From: Leadbetterella sp. | GTDB lineage: Bacteria > Bacteroidota > Bacteroidia > Cytophagales > Spirosomataceae | Assembly: GCA_021740125.1 (NCBI GenBank) | Contig: JAIPAJ010000008.1 | Coordinates: 1 to 44,024, forward strand | Direction: 5' to 3' | Length of the DNA: 44,024 nt | Part shown: positions 9,536 to 18,507 of the stretch, one piece after another | Layout of the letters: each line of letters opens with the position of its first letter | Numbering within the stretch: position 1 is the stretch's first letter | Notes under the pieces: model-generated | Told to the model about the DNA's origin: nothing | Database searches by the model: none | Seen by the model: the letters and a program-made list of their open reading frames with translations, nothing else | Program-made: the position numbers and the translations under genes

Positions 9536-9537
9536 AA

Positions 9538-12500
9538 TTAGTTTATTTTTAAACCTTTAGCACCATTTGGCAATACAATATATCTAGCCGATTGTCCCAA
9601 ATAACCTGAGCCATAATAAATTTCTTTCTTTGTTTTCTTACCATTCAACTCATATCCAAATGACCTGGTCGAAGGATTTAATGGAGAAATTTGCTTTTTG
9701 AGAGGCGTTTTGAACATTTTCAAAGGACCTCTGTTTTGCGAAGCCAAAAGGCAAATTTCTCCTTTCGCATTAGAAATACTCACCAAGGCCTTGGCGTCAC
9801 TAGGAACGTAAAATCCGGAGTTTTTAATGGCCTTAAAATTACCATCACCGAAACCCTTTAAAAATACGCCATTAGATGCATCATAACGTCCGACTGAGAT
9901 TTCATTACCAAAATTATTCCCAGAAACCACAATATCTTGAATACCATCACTATCAAAATCCTCAACAATAATACCATTTGCTGGGCTGAATTGAACCTCT
10001 ATCGGCAAATCTTTGACCAAGAATTTACCTTCACCTTGATTTAAAATAATCACAGATTTCATAAAACTTAACTCTAAATCTTGGGCATCCCTCTTTTCGT
10101 CTTTTGTCAATAAATTATCCATATTAGCTTTTGCAAAATCCTTGTAAGAAACAAACCTTGAACGTGTAACGTTAAGCTGCTTATTTACATCGTCTTTTCC
10201 GTTAAAAGGCACCAAAAATTTCTCTTTTTTTTCATTTATATAATACACAAAAGGTATAATATCATAATTTCCATTGTTATCAAAGTCTTTGGCCAAAACC
10301 CTTGCTGGTTCTTTTTCATTACCCTTATACAAAGCATTGAGGCCTACATTTCCTAGAACATAATCCATATCGCCGTCATTGTCAAAATCACCGGCATTGG
10401 TCGAAGTCCAAAGTCCTTTCAAATTTCCCAATCCTGTAACTTTTAATTCTGAAAGCTTCCCTTTGTTATTTTTGAAAAATCTTGGGGCTGACCATTCGCC
10501 TGCAACCAAAAGATCCATCCAGCCGTCGTTGTCAAAGTCTGTCCAAAGGACATCACAGATCAATCCCAAATTTTTGAGTTCGGGAATATTTACATTCGTA
10601 AACTTGGCATCACCGTTTTTAGAATCATTTCTAAAAAGATAAGAATCGGTGAATTTAGGATATTCTCCTGGTACATTTCTTCCGGCCACAAATAAATCCA
10701 AATCTCCGTCGTTGTCGTAATCTGACGCTCTTACGCACGAGGTACTGGTACCAAAAGCTGGGATAGCATTGGTTTTCTCCACAAAATTGCCTTTACCATC
10801 GTTGGTATATAGAATATCTTGGAAATGTTTATCTTCCTTCCGACCTTCACTACCACCTCTGCATAGGTACAAATCTAAATCCTTGTCCCCATCAGCATCA
10901 AAAAGTAGCGACCCTAAGTCTTCTTCTAACTTATTTGGCAATTCATATTGGGCCAAAAGTGTCTTTTTATTAAATGTTCCGTCGGTATTTTGGGTAAAAA
11001 ATACTCCGCTATAACTTCGACCTCCACCAAGGAAAACATCCTCCAAATTGTCTCCATTGATGTCACCAACAGACATTCCAGGCCCCAATTCTGATAATTT
11101 AAAGGGGATTAAATTCTGCACATTAAAATCAATGAAATCTAATTCTTTGTGGACAAAATCAAGCTTTGAAATATCTGTAATATCTTCAAAAACCTGCTTT
11201 TCTAAATTAGTGTCATAATTTGTTTTAGTCAAAGCATTTTTGATATTAACCTCCAAAACCTGATCAATTGTCGGATTCAAAATGATTTGAGACATACCAT
11301 TGTACCACTGAACTTCTAGTTTTGTTACTTTTTTATTTCCTAATCCAAAATGTATAAATGGCTCAACACTTGATAAATAGCCTCTAAAAGGATTGTTTTC
11401 ATGAATCATTTTCTCGCCATTCTCAAACTCCAGTAGGGCCACAGTACCTAATCCATTTATATTATTTTTATCGCCAACAGTCTTGATTCTCAAAAAATGA
11501 CTCTCTTTTTTTCTGTCAAATTCTATTTGATTGTTTTTAAATACAAATGCAGAGTCGTTTATGTTGTTTACCAAATAGTCCAAATCTCCATCATTATCCA
11601 AGTCTGCATAAACTGCCCCATTGGAGAAAGAAGGAATATCCATTCCCCATTTTTCAGTAACATCCTCAAACTCCAGATTCCCTTTATTTCTATAGGCATA
11701 ATTACTAATTTTAACTTCAGGTATTTGCCCCAATATAAAGGTCTTCTCAGCCAAGTTCTCAGCCTCGGATCTAAATGCCATAAAATCACGGTCGGTCACA
11801 TCTTTTGGAAAACCATTAGTGATGATTATATCTCTAAATCCATCGTTGTCAAAATCTGCTAATGACGGAGTCCAACTCCAATCTGTTTCTGCTATTCCAG
11901 AAAGTAAACTAACCTCACTAAACATCGCTTGCTTGTTGTTGGCTAGTTTTCCATTGTTTATCTGGAGTGTATTCCTCATGTATTGGTAGGTATAACCAAA
12001 TTCATCGCTTAATTTGAACAATTGATAATTATTCGGTGGAGCCAATACTTTCTTTCTCAAATTGTTCTTGGCCAGCATATCCACTGCAAATACATCTAAC
12101 AAACCATCATTATTGATATCAGCCACATCGTTACCCATGGCGGAACTACTGGTATGCTTAAAATATTGATTGGCTTGATCAGTAAAAGTGCCATTGCCAT
12201 TGTTTATATAAAGTAAATCATCGGCTGCATAGTCGTTGGTAACATAAATATCTTTCCAACCATCTTTGTTTATATCACAGATATTAAGTCCAAGCCCATA
12301 GCCTTCAATTGTAATTCCAGCCTCTTTCGAAACATTGGTATAGTAGGAATGACCCAATTTCTCATCATAATCACATCTATATAATCTGTCGGTATTGGGA
12401 TACGAACCGTCTTTTACTTTTGGTCTAAAAGTGTTGGGATATTGGTCAATTTCGTTTGTTAGCACATATAAATCTAAATCCCCATCATTGTCATAATCAA

Positions 12501-13026
12501 AAAAAGCTGCATTTTCAGAATGACCTGAATCGTTTACTCCATATTCGGCACCCATTTCTTTGAATACAGGATTTCCGTCCTTCAATCCCTGATTAACGAA
12601 CAATAAATTCTGTCTTTCAGAGGCTGGTTCCTTTACGGTAGCTGCCACGTAGACATCCATCCAGCCATCATTGTTGATGTCTACGGTAACTACGCCAGCA
12701 CACCATCGGTTAGCAGCTTCAATACCCGCTTTAACTGAAATGTCTTCGAACTTAAAATCACCTTTATTTAGATATAATTTATTCGCAACTTGATTTCCAC
12801 TAAAAAACACATCTTGCAATCCGTCATTATTAAAATCAGCAATCCCCACACCAGAGCCATTATAGACATATTCAAAATCCAAAATATTCATAGAATCGTT
12901 TTCGATTATTCTATTTGAAAACTGAATACCAGAGTCTTCGGGATCTATTTTGGTAAAAAGCGTATCGTCTTTGCAAGAGAAGAAAGTACTAATGATAAGG
13001 AGAGTAGTTAAAATTCTAAACGTCAT
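9538..13026 (-). CDS. Large FG-GAP/VCBS-repeat lipoprotein with ASPIC/UnbV domain
   Basis: A 1162-residue lipoprotein (lipobox Cys18, LIISTFFSC). Seen: two sets of FG-GAP/VCBS repeats with the DxNxDGxxD calcium loop (for example GIADFNNDGLQDVF, DINNDGWMDVYV, DYDNDGDLDLYV, DFDNDGDMDYVLGN). They flank an ASPIC/UnbV domain at about residues 515-600, marked by NGLGTVALLEF, FIHFGLGNKKV and LEVQWYNGM. It reads as two propellers joined by the ASPIC domain. Such proteins often sit beside SusC/SusD pairs in Cytophagales and are presumed to bind ligands at the cell surface. It lies after the susD terminator and has its own -7-like box 23 bases upstream. The molecular function is unknown. Confidence 0.88.
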   Translation of the reverse strand: MTFRILTTLLIISTFFSCKDDTLFTKIDPEDSGIQFSNRIIENDSMNILDFEYVYNGSGVGIADFNNDGLQDVFFSGNQVANKLYLNKGDFKFEDISVKAGIEAANRWCAGVVTVDINNDGWMDVYVAATVKEPASERQNLLFVNQGLKDGNPVFKEMGAEYGVNDSGHSENAAFFDYDNDGDLDLYVLTNEIDQYPNTFRPKVKDGSYPNTDRLYRCDYDEKLGHSYYTNVSKEAGITIEGYGLGLNICDINKDGWKDIYVTNDYAADDLLYINNGNGTFTDQANQYFKHTSSSAMGNDVADINNDGLLDVFAVDMLAKNNLRKKVLAPPNNYQLFKLSDEFGYTYQYMRNTLQINNGKLANNKQAMFSEVSLLSGIAETDWSWTPSLADFDNDGFRDIIITNGFPKDVTDRDFMAFRSEAENLAEKTFILGQIPEVKISNYAYRNKGNLEFEDVTEKWGMDIPSFSNGAVYADLDNDGDLDYLVNNINDSAFVFKNNQIEFDRKKESHFLRIKTVGDKNNINGLGTVALLEFENGEKMIHENNPFRGYLSSVEPFIHFGLGNKKVTKLEVQWYNGMSQIILNPTIDQVLEVNIKNALTKTNYDTNLEKQVFEDITDISKLDFVHKELDFIDFNVQNLIPFKLSELGPGMSVGDINGDNLEDVFLGGGRSYSGVFFTQNTDGTFNKKTLLAQYELPNKLEEDLGSLLFDADGDKDLDLYLCRGGSEGRKEDKHFQDILYTNDGKGNFVEKTNAIPAFGTSTSCVRASDYDNDGDLDLFVAGRNVPGEYPKFTDSYLFRNDSKNGDAKFTNVNIPELKNLGLICDVLWTDFDNDGWMDLLVAGEWSAPRFFKNNKGKLSELKVTGLGNLKGLWTSTNAGDFDNDGDMDYVLGNVGLNALYKGNEKEPARVLAKDFDNNGNYDIIPFVYYINEKKEKFLVPFNGKDDVNKQLNVTRSRFVSYKDFAKANMDNLLTKDEKRDAQDLELSFMKSVIILNQGEGKFLVKDLPIEVQFSPANGIIVEDFDSDGIQDIVVSGNNFGNEISVGRYDASNGVFLKGFGDGNFKAIKNSGFYVPSDAKALVSISNAKGEICLLASQNRGPLKMFKTPLKKQISPLNPSTRSFGYELNGKKTKKEIYYGSGYLGQSARYIVLPNGAKGLKIN

Positions 13027-13048
13027 ATTGGGTCAAATTAATCTAGCC

Positions 13049-13056
13049 CAAAAATA
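13049..13056 (-). promoter_or_regulatory. Candidate -7 box for the VCBS/S9 transcript
   Basis: The minus strand reads TATTTTTG, an exact TAnnTTTG match, placed so that transcription would begin about 15-18 bases before the ATG at 13026. It lies within the U-rich tail of the susD terminator. No TTG is seen at the usual 19-base distance, because that place is taken by the terminator stem, so the call is tentative. Confidence 0.35.
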
Positions 13057-13060
13057 ACAA

Positions 13061-13094
13061 AAAAAGGGCAGAAGCTTTGCTTCTACCCTTTTTA
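13061..13094 (-). terminator. Rho-independent terminator after susD
   Basis: AAAAAGGGCAGAAG pairs with CTTCTACCCTTTTT (one G-U wobble) around a five-base loop. On the minus strand the stem is followed by a run of T. It lies 20 bases after the susD stop, so it should end or attenuate the susCD transcript before the VCBS genes. Confidence 0.85.
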
Positions 13095-13114
13095 AAATAT
13101 CTCGAATCTAAGAA

Positions 13115-14863
13115 TTAATATCCAGGATTTTGAGTTAAGATATCTTTTCCTTGAACGTCAATTTGAGGCTGAGGAATTGGTAAATATTCGTTTTTACCTT
13201 TAGTGAATTTCGCTCCACCAAATTTAGCCACCAATATTTTACTTTCGTAAGCCAAGTAACTGTTCAATTCAGTTTCAGCAGTTCCCCATCTTACTAGGTC
13301 AAAGAATCTATGTCCTTCTTGAGCAAGCTCAAGCATTCTTTCCATTCTTACCGCTGATCTTGCTACTCCTTTGTCAGTCCAAGGTGCACTGTAAGTAGCT
13401 ATGTTATAATTAGCCGCAAACTTAGACTTGTCACTGTTTTCAGTAACCCAGCTAGCTTTGTTAGCAGCTCTGCCTCTTACCATGTTGGTATATTCACGAG
13501 CTTTCTCCAATGAACCAGCCTCGATTTCTGCTTCAGCTGCCATCAATAAAACGTCAGCAAAACGGATGATGTTGAAGTTCATAGTTGCATAACCTCTTGT
13601 CCAAGAAGAACCGTCAGTCAAAGTATTCTCTTGACGTTTGTAGTAAACAAATTTCTTAGGAGAATAAGGACCAGCATATACTTGAGAACGAATCCAGTCT
13701 TTACCAGGATGCTCTGTCCAGTCTAAATAAGGAATACCTCTACGACCTACAGTGAAATCCAAACGTGGGTCAACAGGACCAGCATCTTCAGTAAAAGGAG
13801 CAGAAGATTCAACACCATAATCATGCTTTAGCTGATTTGCACCTGAATTGTAAGATCCATCCAATAAAGGAAGACCATCTTTTGTACGGTATGCATTAGC
13901 CAATGAGAAACTTGGTTGGAAAAATCCACAACAGTTACCAGGACCGTTGGTGCCCGTGTTGTATGGATAGTTCAAATCGTCAAACCAGTTAGAGTTGTTT
14001 ACGTTTTGCGTGTTCATAGAAGACTGCAAAGCAAATACTGATTCTTCGTGGTTATCATTTTCAGCATTGAAAACCTCAGAGAAGTTTGAAACCAAAGCAT
14101 ATTTCTTACCGTTGGTTGTTTTACCGCTAGAAATTACTTGATCAAACAATGTTTTAGCTTGAGCAAATTTCCCTTGGAATAAATTAGCTTTAGCTAAATA
14201 AGTAGCCGCAGCCCATTTGTTTACTCTACCTGCTTGAGATTGCGTCTCAGGTAGGTTATCCATAGCAAATTTAAAATCAGCTTCGATTTTATCCCAGAAG
14301 TTTGGCGAGTTTTTAACAGCCTCTATTCCTTTACCATAATCAACTGTTTCGTCGATGTAAGGAACACTATTGAATAATTTTTTCAATTCAAAATAATAGT
14401 GTCCACGTAAGAATCTCGCCTCACCGATGATTCTCTTTTTGTCTGCATCTGAAAGAGCAGTAGAAACATTGGCCAAACGAATAGTTGCATTACAACGTGA
14501 GATACCCTCGTACTTAGGTCTCCAAGTATCGTTAACATCACCGTTTGTAGCATCTACTTCATAACGTTGCATAGGGTTGATGGCTGTGTAGTCACCTGGG
14601 TCAGTACCCTTGTTAGCCTCACCACCCATTATACTTCCATACACCCAGTTGTTTGGAGCACCCAAACGCGAATATCCTCTGGCGTTCAATGATGAATATG
14701 CTCCAATCAGAGCACCTTCAACACCCGCCTTACTGGTCAATTGAGCTTCACTCAATGATGCAGTAGCAGGAATATCGAGAAAACTATCTTTACAAGAGAA
14801 AGCTACAGTCAATAACGATATCGTTACGATTACTGCTTTTTTTGTATTTAAAAATTTTGTCAT
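13115..14863 (-). CDS. SusD/RagB-family nutrient-binding outer-membrane lipoprotein
   Basis: A 582-residue lipoprotein with lipobox Cys24 (LLTVAFSC) and the typical mature start CKDSFLDIPATASLSE. Seen: TPR-like helical text in the first half (ARFLRGHYYFELKKLFN, AATYLAKANLFQGKFAQAK), the segment IIRFADVLLMAAEAEIEAG, ERMLELAQEGHRFFDLVRWG, and the near-invariant SusD ending LPIPQPQID...LTQNPGY. Known of the family: it forms the lid of the SusC channel and captures glycans or peptides. It lies 30 bases after susC in the same direction and ahead of a strong terminator. The ligand cannot be read from sequence; no glycoside hydrolase gene is beside it. Confidence 0.96.
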   Translation of the reverse strand: MTKFLNTKKAVIVTISLLTVAFSCKDSFLDIPATASLSEAQLTSKAGVEGALIGAYSSLNARGYSRLGAPNNWVYGSIMGGEANKGTDPGDYTAINPMQRYEVDATNGDVNDTWRPKYEGISRCNATIRLANVSTALSDADKKRIIGEARFLRGHYYFELKKLFNSVPYIDETVDYGKGIEAVKNSPNFWDKIEADFKFAMDNLPETQSQAGRVNKWAAATYLAKANLFQGKFAQAKTLFDQVISSGKTTNGKKYALVSNFSEVFNAENDNHEESVFALQSSMNTQNVNNSNWFDDLNYPYNTGTNGPGNCCGFFQPSFSLANAYRTKDGLPLLDGSYNSGANQLKHDYGVESSAPFTEDAGPVDPRLDFTVGRRGIPYLDWTEHPGKDWIRSQVYAGPYSPKKFVYYKRQENTLTDGSSWTRGYATMNFNIIRFADVLLMAAEAEIEAGSLEKAREYTNMVRGRAANKASWVTENSDKSKFAANYNIATYSAPWTDKGVARSAVRMERMLELAQEGHRFFDLVRWGTAETELNSYLAYESKILVAKFGGAKFTKGKNEYLPIPQPQIDVQGKDILTQNPGY

Positions 14864-14893
14864 AATTGTAAAAAATTTAAAAAAATTTGTTTT

Positions 14894-17800
14894 TTAGAAA
14901 CCTAGGTTGATTGAAACGTTAAAGCTACGAGTAACAGGGTAGTTACCTACGTCAATACCAAACTGTTGGTCAGCGTCACCACCTACTGCTGGATCTAATC
15001 CTGAGTATTTAGACAACGTCAATAAGTTGTTAGTTGAAGCTGCAATTCTAGCTCTTGAGAAACCTAATTTCTTAGCTACTGAAGTTGGAACAGTATAACC
15101 AACCGCAATGTTTTGTAATCTCAAGTAAGAACCATCTTCTACATACCAAGAGTTTTCAGCACCCGATGTTGAGATGTTTGAAGCCGACTCCCAGATTGGA
15201 GCCAATGCATTGTCACCCAATTCTGGAGTCCATGATTGTTTTGCTCTTTCGCCTTTACCAGCACCTTCAAATGTTCCGTGGAAATCTGTGAACCACTTAG
15301 ACATATTAAAGATTTCGTTTCCTAAGAAGAAGTTAGTATATGTAGCAAAATCCCAGTTTTTGTAAGTCAAAGAGATGTTCAAACCACCATTGTAAGGAGC
15401 CACTGGGCTACCAAGGAAAGTTCTATCATCTGGAGTGATTTTACCATCACCATTAACATCTTGGTATTTGAAACGACCTACACCTGCACCTGATTGAGCT
15501 GGGCTATTCTTAACATCTTCAGCACTGCTGTAGTATCCCAACACTTTGTAACCAAAATATGATGAAAGCGATTGTCCAACTGCGTTTCTGATAGGGTTAA
15601 TGCCTCTATATCCAAATCCGTTAACAAAATCCACACCTGGGTTAAGAGCTGTGATTTCGTTTTGTAGGAATGAATTGTTCAATGTCAATTCATATTTCAA
15701 ATCGCTAGTGATATTTCCTCTGTTGATAATTTGGAAGTCAATACCTTGGTTTCTCATCGAACCGATGTTGATCAATGGAGCAGAAGCACCAGGTCCAGCA
15801 ACAGCAGGAATTGGAGCAGTAAATAACAAATCACGTGTATCTTTTCTCCAAACGTCCAAAGCAACTTCCCACTTACCGTTTGCCATAGTTGCATCAACAC
15901 CTATGTTAGAAGTAACAGAAGTCTCCCATTTTGCATCAGGGTTTCCGATACGTGAACGGTAGTAACCTTCATCAGCACCACTGCTTTGACCAGCAATTGG
16001 ATAGAATGAGAATCCTCTACTACCAGCAAACAATGAGAACTGGTTAGCAGGGTTTACGTTGTTTGAGTTACCCATTTCACCATAACCTACTCTCAATTTC
16101 AAGTCAGAGAAGAAAGGAAGATCTTTCATGAAATCTTCACTGGTAATTCTCCAAGCTGCTGAAAACGCAGGGAATGTACCATATCTAGCGTTTGGTCCAA
16201 ATCTTGAAGAACCGTCACGTCTAACTACTCCAGTGAAATAATATTTCTCATTGTAGTTATAGTCCAATTTAGAGAAGATAGAGTAGAAATTAACACCTTT
16301 ACTTAAATTACTGTTAGCTGTAGGGCTTTGAACTGCAGCCAATGTAACAAAGTTAGGGTCCATTGAGAATGGGTTGATACCACCAGCATTCACGCTTCTA
16401 CCTGATCCACTGTTCAAGGCTTCTTGTCCAGCTAAAACTTGGAAATTGTTTTTATCTCCAATTTTGAAGCGGTAGTTGGCTGTGTTTGTGATAACCCAGT
16501 CAAATCCATAACCACCACCTTCACTGAATGAATCAGAAGCTTGTGGCTCTGAATCTCCCAAATATCTCTTATCATAGTTTACGAAATAGTTATTTCCAAA
16601 GTTAGAACCAACTGAACTTCTCAAAGTCAAGTTTTTGATAGGGTCAATCTCTAAATAGATGTTACCCATTCCACCGATACCAAATCCTCTGTCATATTGA
16701 TTGTTGTATTCTCTCTCACGAACTGGGTTACGAGGGTTGTTGAAACCAGCAGCTTTTGTAGAAGCAAACTGACCATACTCATCATATACAGGAATTACTG
16801 AAGGCATACGATAGGCAGACAAAATGGTGTTTTCATCATCAGAAACACCTCTACCACCAGTACCACCTAATTGTCCGTCAACTTGACGATAAGTAATTTG
16901 CAAGTTTTGACCGATTCTAACTTTTTTGTGTAAGTCAAACTCTGTGTTGATCCTTGCAGCATATCTATGGAAGTCATTGTACAACAAAATACCTTGTTGA
17001 TCTTGAGCAGAAAGACCTAAATAGAATCTGCTTCTGTCTGTACCGCCAGAAAAACCTAAGCTCTGACGAGACATAAGACCTGTACGAGTGATTTCATCAT
17101 ACCAGTTTGTACCAGCAGCATTTGGTTTAATCAAGAAAGTAGTCAATGGACTCGCAGCTTGAGCAGCATCAATAGCGGCTCTGTCGATTGTGCCTCTTAC
17201 ACCGTTTTGACCATTAGCGTGCAAATAGTCAGGCAAAGTAGCTTGTGCTGAAGTACCATATTGTGGGTGGGTATAAGCAACAGCTGTTCCGTTTGCAGCA
17301 GCGTTGTTTCTGTACGCAACGTGTGTCCAATCTGCTTGCTCTTGTGGAGTCAACATTTTAGGAACACCATTTACATTAGGATCTGTAGCTCCAAACAATC
17401 CATTGTAAGATATTTGAAGACCTTTGTTACCTTTTGTTCCTTTCTTTGTTGTCATTACAATTACACCGTTGGCAGCTCTTGCACCATAGATAGAAGCAGC
17501 AGCAGCATCTTTCAATACTGTAGTGGTTTCAATATCGTCAGGAGAAACAAAGTCAATAGAACTTACAGGCACACCATCAACTACATAAAGAGGCTCGTTA
17601 CCACCAAATGCACCAAAACCTCTAACTCTAATGATAGAAGAAGTTCCTGGTTGACCGTTGGTGATTACTGTAAGACCTGATACTCTACCCTGAAGTTGTT
17701 GTTCAACGTTACCTGAAGGAATTTGAGCCAAGTCTTTAGCTTTTACAATTGAAGCAGCAGCTGTTGATTCTTTTTTGTTAGTAATAGAGTAACCTGTAAC

Positions 17801-18136
17801 AATTACCTCATCTAATGAAGCTGCGTCAGTTTCTAAACTTACATTGATTGAAGATTGATTACCTACAGTAACCTCTTTTGATTTGTAACCAACAAAGCTG
17901 ATTACCAATACGTCGCTTCCTCCTCTTACATCGATAGAATAATTTCCATCTCCGTCTGTAGCCACACCCTTCGTAGTACCTTTAATTACTACCGATGCAC
18001 CTGGCACCCCCGAATTGTCACCTGCGTCTGTGACCTTACCGCTTACTTTTCTTCCCTGAGCAAATGCAAACTGCGACGTTAGAGCCACACCAAACATTAA
18101 CATCAAGAAAGACCTCAAATAAAGTTTTACTTTCAT
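14894..18136 (-). CDS. SusC/RagA-family TonB-linked outer-membrane transporter
   Basis: A 1080-residue outer-membrane protein. Seen: signal peptide ending FAFAQ, a carboxypeptidase-regulatory-like domain at about 28-115 (VSGKVTDAGDNSGVPGASVV), the SusC signature LDEVIVTGYS, then the plug with QQLQGRVSGL, EPLYVVDGVPV and DAAAASIYGARAANGVI. A long beta-barrel follows, ending in the outer-membrane C-terminus VSINLGF. It takes up ligands delivered by its SusD partner, powered by TonB-ExbBD. No anti-sigma/ECF pair is adjacent, so regulation is probably through the promoter and palindrome seen upstream. Length and domain order are standard for the family. Confidence 0.97.
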   Translation of the reverse strand: MKVKLYLRSFLMLMFGVALTSQFAFAQGRKVSGKVTDAGDNSGVPGASVVIKGTTKGVATDGDGNYSIDVRGGSDVLVISFVGYKSKEVTVGNQSSINVSLETDAASLDEVIVTGYSITNKKESTAAASIVKAKDLAQIPSGNVEQQLQGRVSGLTVITNGQPGTSSIIRVRGFGAFGGNEPLYVVDGVPVSSIDFVSPDDIETTTVLKDAAAASIYGARAANGVIVMTTKKGTKGNKGLQISYNGLFGATDPNVNGVPKMLTPQEQADWTHVAYRNNAAANGTAVAYTHPQYGTSAQATLPDYLHANGQNGVRGTIDRAAIDAAQAASPLTTFLIKPNAAGTNWYDEITRTGLMSRQSLGFSGGTDRSRFYLGLSAQDQQGILLYNDFHRYAARINTEFDLHKKVRIGQNLQITYRQVDGQLGGTGGRGVSDDENTILSAYRMPSVIPVYDEYGQFASTKAAGFNNPRNPVREREYNNQYDRGFGIGGMGNIYLEIDPIKNLTLRSSVGSNFGNNYFVNYDKRYLGDSEPQASDSFSEGGGYGFDWVITNTANYRFKIGDKNNFQVLAGQEALNSGSGRSVNAGGINPFSMDPNFVTLAAVQSPTANSNLSKGVNFYSIFSKLDYNYNEKYYFTGVVRRDGSSRFGPNARYGTFPAFSAAWRITSEDFMKDLPFFSDLKLRVGYGEMGNSNNVNPANQFSLFAGSRGFSFYPIAGQSSGADEGYYRSRIGNPDAKWETSVTSNIGVDATMANGKWEVALDVWRKDTRDLLFTAPIPAVAGPGASAPLINIGSMRNQGIDFQIINRGNITSDLKYELTLNNSFLQNEITALNPGVDFVNGFGYRGINPIRNAVGQSLSSYFGYKVLGYYSSAEDVKNSPAQSGAGVGRFKYQDVNGDGKITPDDRTFLGSPVAPYNGGLNISLTYKNWDFATYTNFFLGNEIFNMSKWFTDFHGTFEGAGKGERAKQSWTPELGDNALAPIWESASNISTSGAENSWYVEDGSYLRLQNIAVGYTVPTSVAKKLGFSRARIAASTNNLLTLSKYSGLDPAVGGDADQQFGIDVGNYPVTRSFNVSINLGF

Positions 18137-18175
18137 AGAACTTGATGGTTAAAAATGATTAAATAGATTGATTAA

Positions 18176-18194
18176 TTCAAACAAATTGTTTGAA
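18176..18194. promoter_or_regulatory. 19-bp perfect inverted repeat in the susC leader
   Basis: TTCAAACAAATTGTTTGAA is a 9-bp perfect inverted repeat about a single central base. It lies just downstream of the predicted susC -7 box, about where transcription would start, and roughly 40 bases before the ATG. The arms touch, so it fits a dimeric regulator operator better than an RNA hairpin. No regulator gene is adjacent to name as its binder. Confidence 0.5.
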
Positions 18195-18199
18195 TAGTG

Positions 18200-18229
18200 C
18201 AATATTAGGCATAAAATATGAAATGTCAA
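18200..18229 (-). promoter_or_regulatory. Candidate susCD promoter
   Basis: On the minus strand TTG (of TTGACA) is followed by 19 bases and TAATATTG, one mismatch from the Bacteroidota -7 consensus TAnnTTTG. The predicted start of transcription falls within the adjoining palindrome, and the leader would be about 55 bases. Confidence 0.55.
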
Positions 18230-18507
18230 TAGTACAGATAAAAAAATTGCACTTAATCATGAAAAAAAATCCTTTTGGTCGATGAAAATTCAATTAATTA
18301 ATAAAAAAGTGTTAGTAAATCACTAATTATCATAAAAATTTCACAAAAAATATTTGAAACATTCATTTTTCTATAAAATTGAAAAATTGGAAATATACAA
18401 ATGTACCTAAAAGCCTAGAGGTCAATTTATAGGTAATAATTTATATGCTTGGTGATGAGTTTCTAAAAATTTAACTTTTTTTTGATTAAACAAACTCTTG
18501 ATTTTTT
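18230..18507. other. Non-coding AT-rich gap between the LTD protein gene and the susC promoter
   Basis: About 280 bases of very AT-rich sequence between the stop of the LTD protein gene and the susC promoter, with both genes on the minus strand. I see no gene, no tRNA and no convincing terminator. Only a weak 5-bp inverted repeat (TTAGT/ACTAA) stands out. Confidence 0.6.

Noticed and set aside
11497-11862. 121-residue plus-strand ORF inside the large VCBS gene
   Set aside because: Antisense shadow over the repeat region of a clear long gene; repeats favour long antisense ORFs.
17261-17680. 139-residue plus-strand ORF inside susC
   Set aside because: Antisense shadow over the plug-domain region; Cys/Ser-rich chance composition.
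14894-18136. Several direct repeats and similar strand motifs within the SusC barrel
   Set aside because: Ordinary beta-barrel text; no exact long DNA repeat was seen.
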